Positions 22,640 through 30,444 of a DNA stretch of 42,306 nucleotides are shown one piece after another (within the stretch, counting starts at the first letter, position 1; each line of letters starts with the position of its first letter). The DNA lies in IMG/VR virus record IMGVR_UViG_3300042376_001602, positions 1 to 42,306 of that record. One strand, given 5' to 3'. Made by a program: the position numbers and the translations under genes. A model generated the notes under the pieces. That model had not been told where the DNA came from. It searched no databases and saw nothing but the letters and a program-made list of their open reading frames with translations. The DNA comes from a virus.

Positions 22640-22799
22640 AATCCTCTCGCACCTAAAACAACCGTCCACCTTTCGCGGTTTGGCTGTCCTCGGCGGCCTC
22701 GCTGGTTTGAGCCTTTCGCCGCAGCATTGGGAAAGCATCGGCAGCGCCGTGGCGGCGGTCATAGCCCTCATCGAGATTTTCCGCAACGAGAAGAAATGA
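22632..22799 (+). CDS. Second holin-like membrane protein, 55 residues
   Basis: A basic N-terminus (NKILSHLKQPSTFR) is followed by two hydrophobic stretches (GLAVLGGLAGLSL, SIGSAVAAVIALIEIF) and a charged end (RNEKK): a two-pass helical hairpin typical of phage holins. It overlaps the upstream holin-like gene and the downstream lipoprotein start (ATGA). The two may act as holin and anti-holin. Confidence 0.65.
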   Translation: MNKILSHLKQPSTFRGLAVLGGLAGLSLSPQHWESIGSAVAAVIALIEIFRNEKK

Positions 22800-22969
22800 G
22801 TGCACCGGCCAAGGTCTCCGCGATGGCCCTGCTGATCGGCTACATTTTTGTGACCATCAGTTTTCTGACCGGCTGCTCCACCTTTGGCTCGCCCCAGGTC
22901 TGTCTCAAGACCGACTACGGCACCTTCTGCTACCAGCTCCCCGAAATCCCCGCGCTCAAGGACAAATGA
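22796..22969 (+). CDS. Small lipoprotein (Rz1-like candidate)
   Basis: 57 residues: a hydrophobic signal (MALLIGYIFVTISFLTGC) with lipobox Cys27 and a mature part of only 31 residues with Cys36 and Cys45. Small lipoproteins next to holins are often outer-membrane spanin subunits, but the usual Pro-rich Rz1 sequence is missing and no inner spanin overlaps it. The start overlaps the preceding stop (ATGA). Confidence 0.6.
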   Translation: MSAPAKVSAMALLIGYIFVTISFLTGCSTFGSPQVCLKTDYGTFCYQLPEIPALKDK

Positions 22970-22995
22970 CCACAGAGGACACAGAGAGCACAGAG
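22969..22995. repeat. Dispersed repeat, copy 4
   Basis: accacagaggacacagagag followed by cacagag, starting at the last base of the lipoprotein stop codon. It is in the same orientation as 9274-9300 and lies just before the 30-bp leader repeat. Confidence 0.65.
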
Positions 22996-23001
22996 GCGGA
23001 A

Positions 23002-23031
23002 CTTAAAACTTAATTCTTAAATCTTAAAACT
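23002..23031. repeat. 30-bp leader repeat cttaaaactta, copy 2
   Basis: Matches 19915-19944 with one mismatch and ends 4 bp before the endolysin ATG at 23036. Placed like copy 1, just before a start codon where no Shine-Dalgarno sequence is present. Confidence 0.7.
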
Positions 23032-23035
23032 CCTA

Positions 23036-23584
23036 ATGCTCCCCCCGAGCCGCCCACAGCAAGCCAAATCCAAGACGCAAGCCCTGCTTGTAAAAGCTCG
23101 CGTCGCCGATGAGGTCGCGCTGGTGGGTATTCGCGGCTACTACCGCGCAACGATGGGTGATCCGGCCAAGAACGACCGAGGCATCTACGACGACGCCATT
23201 TTTCTCGTTTCGCCAAACGCCTACGCAACATTCAACGCCAACACCGATCCCTCGATCCGCCGCCAAGGCATCGCTGTGCTGAAACCCGGCGTCCACCGCT
23301 ACCGCAAAGGCAAACACGGTCTCTCAAAACCCGGCGGCGGCTACCCCGCCCTTCGCCCCGCCACGCCTGGCGAACAACTCCCCGTGACCCGCGACGGCAC
23401 AGGCGACAGCATGGGCATCGCCATCAACATCCACAAAGGCGGCACCCGCACCACCAGCAGCGAAGGCTGCCAGACGCTCTACCCTAGCCAGTGGGAGGCT
23501 TTCATTTCCTTGGCCTACTCCGAAATGGACCGGGCCGGTCAGAAGACCATCCCCTATTTACTTGTCGAGGAGGGCAACGCATGA
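23036..23584 (+). CDS. Endolysin-like protein with a YkuD-type motif
   Basis: 182 residues. The segment GIAINIHKGGTRTTSSEGCQ holds His133 and Cys145 in an arrangement like the H-x-G ... S-x-G-C of L,D-transpeptidase (YkuD) fold proteins, followed by LYPSQWEAF. The upstream NDRGIYDDAIFLVSP and FNANTDPS are typical of a phage family with this motif. By position after holin-like genes it is the likely cell-wall enzyme. Whether it cuts or joins peptidoglycan cannot be told. There is no signal peptide, so the holin would release it. Confidence 0.65.
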   Translation: MLPPSRPQQAKSKTQALLVKARVADEVALVGIRGYYRATMGDPAKNDRGIYDDAIFLVSPNAYATFNANTDPSIRRQGIAVLKPGVHRYRKGKHGLSKPGGGYPALRPATPGEQLPVTRDGTGDSMGIAINIHKGGTRTTSSEGCQTLYPSQWEAFISLAYSEMDRAGQKTIPYLLVEEGNA

Positions 23585-23829
23585 GCCGCCTTCGCAAACC
23601 CAAAACCTCCCCACCGAAAGACCGCGAAGCCATCATGCTTCAGGTGCGCTCCTTGCTTGCCGAGCATTTCGATGTCGGCCTCTGCATCGTCTCATGGGAA
23701 GCGGAGGGCGAGACTTTCTACATGGATCTAAAATTCGGCAACGATTACGCCGCCCGCGCCCTGTGCCGCGAGGCCGACGAAATCCTCTGGCCTTACCAAA
23801 CCGAAGACGACGAGGAGGACGACGAATGA
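23581..23829 (+). CDS. Hypothetical acidic protein, 82 residues
   Basis: The start overlaps the endolysin stop (ATGA). The first part is helical (EAIMLQVRSLLAEHFDVGLC), the middle is beta-rich (IVSWEAEGETFYMDLKFG), and the C-terminus is strongly acidic (TEDDEEDDE). Its stop overlaps the next start. No family is recognised. Confidence 0.6.
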   Translation: MSRLRKPKTSPPKDREAIMLQVRSLLAEHFDVGLCIVSWEAEGETFYMDLKFGNDYAARALCREADEILWPYQTEDDEEDDE

Positions 23830-24833
23830 AAACATCATGGAGTTCCATAGCCCGCGAACAAGCGGACAAATCCCACAAAACCGAGGTGGACGCGCTCAAA
23901 GCCAAGCTCGCCCAATACCAAGCCAGCGTCGAAAATTTAGAGAAGCAACTCGGCATCGCGCTCTCGCTCGGCAAGACCCGCATCCGCCCGCAACCGCTCT
24001 CCGTCTCGATGAGCGACAAAGCCGAGGCTGTGGCCATCGCGCTGGCCAGCGATTGGCATGTCGAAGAAACCGTCGAATCCGCCAGCGTCAATGGCCTCAA
24101 CGAATACCGCCTCCCCATCGCCAAGACCCGCATCGAGAAATTTTTCAGCACCATCGCCCGCCTCACCGAGATCGAGCGCCACGGGGCCAAGATCGACGAC
24201 CTCATCCTCTGGCTCGGCGGCGACCTCATGACCGGCATGATCCACGAAGAACTCGCCGAGAGTAATTCCAAAACCCCCACCCAAGTCATCCTCTGGCTGC
24301 AAGACCGCCTCGCCGACGGCCTCGCCACGCTCAAGCCCCACTTCAAGCGCATCCTCATTCCGACCAGCTACGGCAACCACGGACGCACCACCGTCAAGCC
24401 CCGCCACGCCACCGGAGCCGCCCACAGCTACGAATGGCTCCTCTACCGTATCCTCGAAGGCCGCTTCGCCGACGACCAGCAAATCGAATTTCAAATCGCC
24501 GACAGCTACTTCAATTTCATGACGGTCTTCGACCGCCGCCTCCGCTTCCATCATGGCGACGGCCTCAAATTTCAAGGCGGCATCGGGGGCCTTACCATCC
24601 CGACAGAAAAGGCCATCGCCTCATGGAATAAGTCGCCCAACCGAGCCGACCTTGATCTCTTCGGCCACTGGCACCAATACCAGCAGAACCGGCACTGGCT
24701 CTGCAACGGGAGCCTCATTGGCTACAACGCCTACGCCCTCTCGATCAAAGCCAGCTTCGAGCCGCCGACGCAGACCTATTTCCTGCTCGATAAGAAACGC
24801 GGCAGGACCATGACCTCCCCCATCTACCTATGA
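23826..24833 (+). CDS. Calcineurin-like metallophosphoesterase
   Basis: 335 residues. An N-terminal coiled-coil (about 15-48) precedes the full set of metallophosphatase motifs: SDWHVE (Asp76, His78), GGDLMTG (Asp133), GNHGR (Asn184, His185), FHHGDG (His243) and FGHWHQ (His281, His283). These bind two metal ions and hydrolyse phosphodiester bonds in nucleotides or DNA. It lies in the late region between lysis and tail genes, which is unusual for a nucleic-acid enzyme. The start overlaps the previous stop by ATGA. Confidence 0.85.
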   Translation: MKTSWSSIAREQADKSHKTEVDALKAKLAQYQASVENLEKQLGIALSLGKTRIRPQPLSVSMSDKAEAVAIALASDWHVEETVESASVNGLNEYRLPIAKTRIEKFFSTIARLTEIERHGAKIDDLILWLGGDLMTGMIHEELAESNSKTPTQVILWLQDRLADGLATLKPHFKRILIPTSYGNHGRTTVKPRHATGAAHSYEWLLYRILEGRFADDQQIEFQIADSYFNFMTVFDRRLRFHHGDGLKFQGGIGGLTIPTEKAIASWNKSPNRADLDLFGHWHQYQQNRHWLCNGSLIGYNAYALSIKASFEPPTQTYFLLDKKRGRTMTSPIYL

Positions 24834-25258
24834 CCTGGAAACACCTCGCCAAGCGCACGAACAGCCTCCCCGAAGGCTGGAGCACCCCCGACGAAATCGC
24901 CGCCGACCTCGACTGCGAAATCTCCGAAGTCCCCAAAATCCTCGCCGCCGCCATCCGCGACGGCCAAGTCGAGAAACAAAACTTCCCGCACTGGCAACCC
25001 GGCAGCCGCCAACTTCTCTACCAAACCGGCTACCGCCAACGCACCCCCGGAACCAAATCCTCTCCAACTCTAGCCACCGTTACCTCCATCCCCGGCATCC
25101 CCGCCGACCTATTGCCAAAAGTCCGCGAGAAAATCCTCGCCCACCCGCACAAAACCGCCTCCGGCATCCGCGACCTTTTCAGCAGCAACAACCGCCGCCG
25201 CCTCAGCACCCCGGCCATCCGCAGCCTCCTTGACAAGCCTCCCCACAATAAAAGGTAG
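24830..25258 (+). CDS. Winged-helix-like protein, 142 residues
   Basis: Residues about 14-55 (EGWSTPDEIAADLDCEISEV, PKILAAAIRDGQVEKQNF) look like a winged helix-turn-helix. The C-terminal half has a second helical part (PKVREKILAHPHKTASGIRD, LFSSNNRRRLSTPAIRSLLD). A DNA-binding role is likely. It overlaps the phosphoesterase stop (ATGA), so the two are probably cotranslated. Confidence 0.6.
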   Translation: MTWKHLAKRTNSLPEGWSTPDEIAADLDCEISEVPKILAAAIRDGQVEKQNFPHWQPGSRQLLYQTGYRQRTPGTKSSPTLATVTSIPGIPADLLPKVREKILAHPHKTASGIRDLFSSNNRRRLSTPAIRSLLDKPPHNKR

Positions 25259-27337
25259 ATGCCCGACGACGCCACCATAGTCGAAGGCGATGCCGGATTC
25301 CTCGGCATGGCCTCCCGCTTAAACCCGCTGCAACTGCAACCGGGCATGGTCCAATACGCCGAAAACATGCGACTCGACCGAGGCGTAGCGCAGACGCGCA
25401 AAGGCGCGAAGCGGGTTGCAGAGAACATCAATCCCTCGACGGATATTTTGCTGTTGGATTTTACGCTCGGGACAAACCGCTCGATTGCCACGCTGACTCA
25501 AGTCGGCGGGCTGGCAACAGCGACCTTTTCCGCACCGCATAACCTCTCCAATTTAAGCTGGGTCAATATCACCGGCGCATCCGGCAGCGAATATAATGGG
25601 GATTTTCAAATCTCCGTCACTTCACCAACACAGATTACCTATTCCGTAGTCTCTGGTGCGCCAGGGCTCGCAGGCGGCTCGCCTATCGCCAACAACGGTC
25701 CTGTCGTTAAGACGACCTATGGCGGCGACATCATCCAGAGTGGCATCTACTCCTCGCCACGATTTGACAATGCACGAGAATACATTGTCCTAGCCGCGCC
25801 GTCGGAGGCTTATCTGTGGCGGCACGACGCGGCCACGGTGGAGTCGGTGGCCTACCCGCTTGGCGACACGATGGAGAACGGGGATGATGTCGAGATCGTG
25901 CAGGCTTTTGACAAGCTCTACCTGCTACGCACCAGGCCGTCGGATATCTCGCACCGAGTGCAATCCATCTCCAACACCAGCGGCACTGCGCTGGTGACAA
26001 TGGATTCCGCGCATGGCTACAAAACGGGCGAGGTGGTGCGGATCAGCGAATCGGAAACCCTCGGATTCAATGGCGATTGGGTAGTGACCAAAGTGAGCGC
26101 CACCGAGTTCAGCTACACGCTGCCGGTCTCGGTGACTGATCCCGCTGCCGTCGGAAGGATCTTTGCCCGCCGGGTCTTGCCTGCTTTGGTCTGGGACGGG
26201 GATTTGGATAATAATTTTGTGCGTGTGGAGCAAGGGGCGCATCCGCTGGGAGTAACCTACTCGCGCTTGCCCAGCACAAGCATTGCAACCTATCACAACA
26301 ACCAACTCGTTATCGCCCGAAACCGCGACGAGGTGCTGGTGAGCGATGTCTTCGATGCCGAGACTTACGACGCGGTATCGAAGGCGTTTCGCGCCAACGC
26401 AGGCTCGAATGACTACATCGTCGGCCTGCATCCTTTCAGCGAATCGCAGATTCTGGTTTTTTGCCGCAAGAGCATTTGGCTGGCTACGGCGGTCATCGGT
26501 GCGGATGGCGTCTCGATTGATCCTGCTGCCTCCAGCCTGCAACTCCTGACAAATGAGATCGGTTGCAGCGCGAAGCGAACCATCACGACAGCGGGAACGG
26601 CGGTGCTGTTCTTGAGCGACCGTGGAGTTTACCGGCTCGATAGCCAGTTCGATCTCAAGCTGCGGGGGAACACCATGCCACTGAGCGATCCGATCAGCGA
26701 CCTCGTGGCGACCATCAATAACAACAGCGTCGAGACGAGCAATGCGGTGTATTTTGACAACCGCTATTTTTTGGCCGTCCCAACCGGGGAGAGTGCGATC
26801 CCGAATGCGGTCTTTGTTTTTAACATGTTGAACGCCCAGTGGGAGACGAAGGATGTTTTCCCATTCGGCGTGGATCGGTTGCTGGTGAGCGACTACGGCA
26901 CGCAGCGGCGTCTCTTTGCCAGCTCGCGCTACGGCAGCCTCTACTTGATCGACGAAAACGAAGACGGCAATGATGATGGAGCTTTTGGTAGCAGCCAGAC
27001 TCCCGTCGCGGCCTCGCTCCTAACTCGCCGCTATGGGTGGGGAAACCTCAACGCCAAGCGCCTGCTGCGCGTCAAAGCCAGCACGGTCCTGCCCGCTGGA
27101 AGCGCCTACTCGCTCGATGCGGTGACGACGGATTACGACAATGACTTTGAAATCGCCGCCCTCAGCAACGCAACCGGCAGCCAAGAGGACTACACCCTCA
27201 AAACGCCGCTGCGCTGTAAAGCCACGGCGCTTGACCTCCGCTACCGCACCACGGCTGGCCGCCCAATCCTTCGACAAATCACCGCCGAGGCCGCTCTCAC
27301 TGGCCCTGCCAGCTCCGAAACCCGCACCCTTAACTAA
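25259..27337 (+). CDS. Tail nozzle/stabilisation-like protein
   Basis: 692 residues, beta-rich throughout, beginning GFLGMASRLNPLQLQPGMVQ and YAENMRLDRGVAQTRKG. This opening is common in the large beta-propeller nozzle proteins of podoviruses and similar tail-tip proteins. Residues about 75-110 and 230-275 include short FCCH-like repeats (A-H-G-Y-K-T-G-E-V-V-R-I). Residues about 360-590 look like propeller blades (YDNRYFL / RRLFASSRYGSLYLID). It would close the tail below the adaptor. Confidence 0.7.
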   Translation: MPDDATIVEGDAGFLGMASRLNPLQLQPGMVQYAENMRLDRGVAQTRKGAKRVAENINPSTDILLLDFTLGTNRSIATLTQVGGLATATFSAPHNLSNLSWVNITGASGSEYNGDFQISVTSPTQITYSVVSGAPGLAGGSPIANNGPVVKTTYGGDIIQSGIYSSPRFDNAREYIVLAAPSEAYLWRHDAATVESVAYPLGDTMENGDDVEIVQAFDKLYLLRTRPSDISHRVQSISNTSGTALVTMDSAHGYKTGEVVRISESETLGFNGDWVVTKVSATEFSYTLPVSVTDPAAVGRIFARRVLPALVWDGDLDNNFVRVEQGAHPLGVTYSRLPSTSIATYHNNQLVIARNRDEVLVSDVFDAETYDAVSKAFRANAGSNDYIVGLHPFSESQILVFCRKSIWLATAVIGADGVSIDPAASSLQLLTNEIGCSAKRTITTAGTAVLFLSDRGVYRLDSQFDLKLRGNTMPLSDPISDLVATINNNSVETSNAVYFDNRYFLAVPTGESAIPNAVFVFNMLNAQWETKDVFPFGVDRLLVSDYGTQRRLFASSRYGSLYLIDENEDGNDDGAFGSSQTPVAASLLTRRYGWGNLNAKRLLRVKASTVLPAGSAYSLDAVTTDYDNDFEIAALSNATGSQEDYTLKTPLRCKATALDLRYRTTAGRPILRQITAEAALTGPASSETRTLN

Positions 27338-27339
27338 TC

Positions 27340-28758
27340 ATGGCAACACTCACCCCAGGCTACACTTTTACATCCGGCGAGGTCGTGACCCCAGCCAAGC
27401 TCAACAGCGCGGCGTCTCCGACGCTCGTTCCCGCAACCGTCACAAACGCCGACATCTCGCCGACTGCGGCGATAGCAGACACAAAACTCGCCACTATTTC
27501 TACGCCCGGCAAAATCTCTGGCGCGGCCATCAGTGGGGACATCGCTACCGGCAATGTCACTGCCGCTGGCAATGTCACGGCCACTGGCAATGTCACGGCG
27601 GCCAAAATGACTGGCCGGTTGGCGGATGGCACGCTGAATGTTGTGTCGTCGGTAGTGACTATGACCTCCGCAAATCCCGGCGTCGTCACATGGACCGGGC
27701 ACACTCTGCAAAATGGCGACATCGTGGAGTTCTCGACCACGGGGGCGTTGCCAACGGCTATTACTACAGAAACGGAATACTATGTAGTCAATGTCGCCGC
27801 GAACACATTTCAAATTTCCGCGACCTCTGGGGGCACGGCTATCAACACCACCGCAGGCGCTCAATCCGGCTCGCACACAGCCCGCTTTGGCCGTGGAGCC
27901 ATGCAAAATGGATTCGTGACTACGAACAAAATTGCCGACGGTTCAATAACGACCTCCAAGCTGGCCGGGAATGTGGACCAGTTGGCAACTGCCTGGGTTT
28001 TATTTCGCGGCGACATCACCGATTCTGTTGTAGCCGGTGCTGTTTTCACCCGCTTCACAGACACTAAAATCCAAGTCACCCGCTCGACCGGGCATGGCCT
28101 CTCAAATGGCAACTGGATTACATTCCATGCGCTGACAGGATTTTACGCTTTCTTGAACGGAACATGGGAAGTGCAGAACGCTACCGCGACGACTTTTGAG
28201 TTTAATTTAGTGGGAGCCACTACACCTTCGGCAGCGGTCTCGATTACCACGGCCAACCCCGCCGTCATCACCTGGACGGGCCATGCTTTGGCGGTTGGGC
28301 AAACGGTCACATTTTCGACCACAGGGACGCTGCCTACAGGGATCACGGCTGGCACGACCTACTTTGTCAAAACGGCTACCGCTGGGACTACTTTCACAAT
28401 TTCTCTAACCAGCGGGGGAACGGCTATTGCCACCACCGCCGCAGGCACGGGCACACACACCGCCACTCTCACCGGCGTCATGACCTCGCAGATTTTCAGA
28501 CCCGTAGCCATCAACCGCAAATATAACATCAGCAAAGTTGGCCGCCTTGACCTCGGCAAATACCAAGTCTTTTTTGAGGTAAAGCCGCTGACCGTCGATT
28601 ACATCTCACTAGGATCTGCCGCTGACGCAAGTGGCGACGCTGTAGGACTCGTTGGGGCTACGGCGCAGACCATCGACTACGCCGATATCGTCACAACAAA
28701 TTCGGCAGGAACAAACGCCAACTACAACGCGGTGCGCTTAGTCGTCTTTGGAGGCTAA
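27340..28758 (+). CDS. Tail fibre-like protein with FCCH-type repeats
   Basis: 472 residues. The N-terminus (TLTPGYTFTSGEVVTPAKLN, then DTKLATISTPGKISGAAI) is a common attachment and trimer module. Two to three repeats follow with the pattern W-T-G-H-x-L-x-x-G-x-x-V-x-F-S-T-T-G-x-L-P-T, about 25 residues of linker, then T-F-x-I-S-x-T-S-G-G-T-A. Databases label these E1_FCCH from a ubiquitin-enzyme domain, but in phages they are just structural beta modules. The C-terminal 70 residues are a globular beta domain. Starts two bases after the nozzle gene. Confidence 0.65.
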   Translation: MATLTPGYTFTSGEVVTPAKLNSAASPTLVPATVTNADISPTAAIADTKLATISTPGKISGAAISGDIATGNVTAAGNVTATGNVTAAKMTGRLADGTLNVVSSVVTMTSANPGVVTWTGHTLQNGDIVEFSTTGALPTAITTETEYYVVNVAANTFQISATSGGTAINTTAGAQSGSHTARFGRGAMQNGFVTTNKIADGSITTSKLAGNVDQLATAWVLFRGDITDSVVAGAVFTRFTDTKIQVTRSTGHGLSNGNWITFHALTGFYAFLNGTWEVQNATATTFEFNLVGATTPSAAVSITTANPAVITWTGHALAVGQTVTFSTTGTLPTGITAGTTYFVKTATAGTTFTISLTSGGTAIATTAAGTGTHTATLTGVMTSQIFRPVAINRKYNISKVGRLDLGKYQVFFEVKPLTVDYISLGSAADASGDAVGLVGATAQTIDYADIVTTNSAGTNANYNAVRLVVFGG

Positions 28759-28762
28759 TGCA

Positions 28763-29158
28763 ATGCTCCCCTGGGAACGAGCCCGCAACTGGCATGACGA
28801 CAACACCACCGAACCCTTCGAGTCCCTCCTCGCTTGGCACATGGCCCACGGCCTCGTTTTCAACACCCCGCAAGTCTTCCTCCTCGCCCACGAAGTCCAC
28901 TACTCCCCCGACACCAACACTATGACCTACGACCTCCCCCCCAACGCCTGGTTTGTCGAGCTGGCCGCCTCGGTCGGCCACGCGAATCCCGTCCGCGAAT
29001 TTCTCCGCGTCGCCACGCACCCCCAAGAGTGGGCCATCTGGCACCGCCGCAATTCTTTCCAACCCCACGCCTACCCATGGGCCAAGCTCGCCCGCCGCGT
29101 CGGCCTTGGAGGGACGACCTCCGTGTCGTCCGTAGCTTCCGAAGGGAGGATAGCGTAA
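28763..29158 (+). CDS. Hypothetical protein, 131 residues
   Basis: Starts at the ATG at 28763 with ggagg 12 bp upstream. Trp/His-rich and mostly helical (MLPWERARNWHDDNTTEPFE, LLAWHMAHGLVFNTPQVFLL, PREFLR-like and WAIWHRRNSFQPHAYPWAKL). Its stop overlaps the next start (taatg). By place and composition it is a small tail or ejection accessory protein. No family is recognised. Confidence 0.6.
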   Translation: MLPWERARNWHDDNTTEPFESLLAWHMAHGLVFNTPQVFLLAHEVHYSPDTNTMTYDLPPNAWFVELAASVGHANPVREFLRVATHPQEWAIWHRRNSFQPHAYPWAKLARRVGLGGTTSVSSVASEGRIA

Positions 29159-30444
29159 TGGGAGGTTCCTCAGCATCTAAACCCAAGGAACAAAAAGCTC
29201 CGCCACAAGCGCAACCTATCGACTACGGCGCTTTGATGGCGCAATCGCGTGCGTCCGCAAAAGAGGACTACCGCGACCAGCTCAACGCGCAGATCGAAGC
29301 CTATCCAAAACTCGAAAGGCTTCAACTTGGAACGGTATCCAACTTCGCTTCAAACCTCTCTGGCGAAGGCGGCACCATCTACGAGAATAAATGGGTGCCC
29401 GGTGAAACCACCGGCAAAGGCAATAACAAGAAAACCACCGAAGGCCGGTGGGAAAAAGTCGCTGTAGGAGAGGCTACGCCAAACCTCTACACAAAACGCG
29501 CCACCGACCAACTCATTGCCGCCGAAGGCCAAGTCGCCGCGCTCGGAACTATCGGCGACTATACCGAGCAGCTCGGCTACCAAGCCGCCCGCGACCTTGA
29601 AGGGACGGACATCGAACGCGAACTCCAGCGCCAAGCCACCAGCGAACTCGCCCTCGGCCGCAGCCTCAGCCCCGAGCAGGAGCGCCAAGCCACCCAGCAA
29701 GCCCGCGCCGGAATGGCCGCTCGTGGCCTCGGCGTCAGCAACTCCGCCCTCGCCGCCGAAGTGCTTAACCGCGATGCCTACGCCACCGAGCGCGAAGCAA
29801 GCCGCCGTAACTTCGCAGGCTCCACCAATCAAATGCTCGTCGGCAACCGGCAAAACCGCATCGGCCAAGTCGGCACCATCCTCGGCCAGTCTGCCAACAC
29901 TAGGATGAACCAAGCCAACCTCCGCAGCAGCCTCGCCGGAGCCAACATCACCATCGACCCCTACGCTCGCGCCATGAACCCCGCCCTCGGCATGGGAGCC
30001 AGCACCCTCGGCAACTCCGGCCAGATGATCGGCAACACCTACTCGAACGCCACGCAGATGGCCGGAAATGTCGCAGGCGTCAACGCCTCCATGCTCGATT
30101 CCCGTTGGAACACCGTGCAAAACAACAACGCCTCCCTCCAAAGCGCCTACATGGGAGCCAAAGCCAGCGAAAATGCCGCTAACATGGGCCTCCAGGGAGC
30201 CGCCATGGGAGCCAGCGCCGTCGTCGGAGCAGCCGCCGCCGCTTGTTGGATCGCCCGCGCCGCCTTCGGCACGGCCACCGCCCGCTGGAAGGACTACCGC
30301 CGCGCCATGCTCCGCCATGCCAGCGACCGCACGATCCGACTCTACTGCCAGCACGGCCAATCCCTCGCCGCCGCAATCACCACCCCCCTCCGCCGTTTCG
30401 CCGCCCGCCTCACACTCCGCACGCTCGAATGGTCTTGGAACTAA
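29158..30444 (+). CDS. Virion (ejection-type) protein with a C-terminal Cys-Trp-x-Ala-Arg motif
   Basis: 428 residues starting at 29158, with a ribosome site (gggagga). The body is Gln/Ala-rich, helical and repetitive (QATQQARAGMAARGLGVSNS, NQMLVGNRQNRIGQ), as in podovirus internal or ejection proteins. The C-terminus has a Gly/Ala stretch, then CWIARAAFG (Cys363, Trp364), W-K-D-Y-R-R-A-M-L, and an amphipathic end. I recall that C-terminal motif from many unrelated phage virion proteins. The last 16 bp contain the start codon of the YcaO gene, so the two are tightly coupled. Confidence 0.7.
   Translation: MGGSSASKPKEQKAPPQAQPIDYGALMAQSRASAKEDYRDQLNAQIEAYPKLERLQLGTVSNFASNLSGEGGTIYENKWVPGETTGKGNNKKTTEGRWEKVAVGEATPNLYTKRATDQLIAAEGQVAALGTIGDYTEQLGYQAARDLEGTDIERELQRQATSELALGRSLSPEQERQATQQARAGMAARGLGVSNSALAAEVLNRDAYATEREASRRNFAGSTNQMLVGNRQNRIGQVGTILGQSANTRMNQANLRSSLAGANITIDPYARAMNPALGMGASTLGNSGQMIGNTYSNATQMAGNVAGVNASMLDSRWNTVQNNNASLQSAYMGAKASENAANMGLQGAAMGASAVVGAAAAACWIARAAFGTATARWKDYRRAMLRHASDRTIRLYCQHGQSLAAAITTPLRRFAARLTLRTLEWSWN

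Noticed and set aside
27340-28758. A ubiquitin-activating enzyme link between the FCCH-like fibre and the Gly-Gly carrier
   Set aside because: The FCCH-like modules are structural repeats in phage fibres with no adenylation domain; they cannot charge the carrier.
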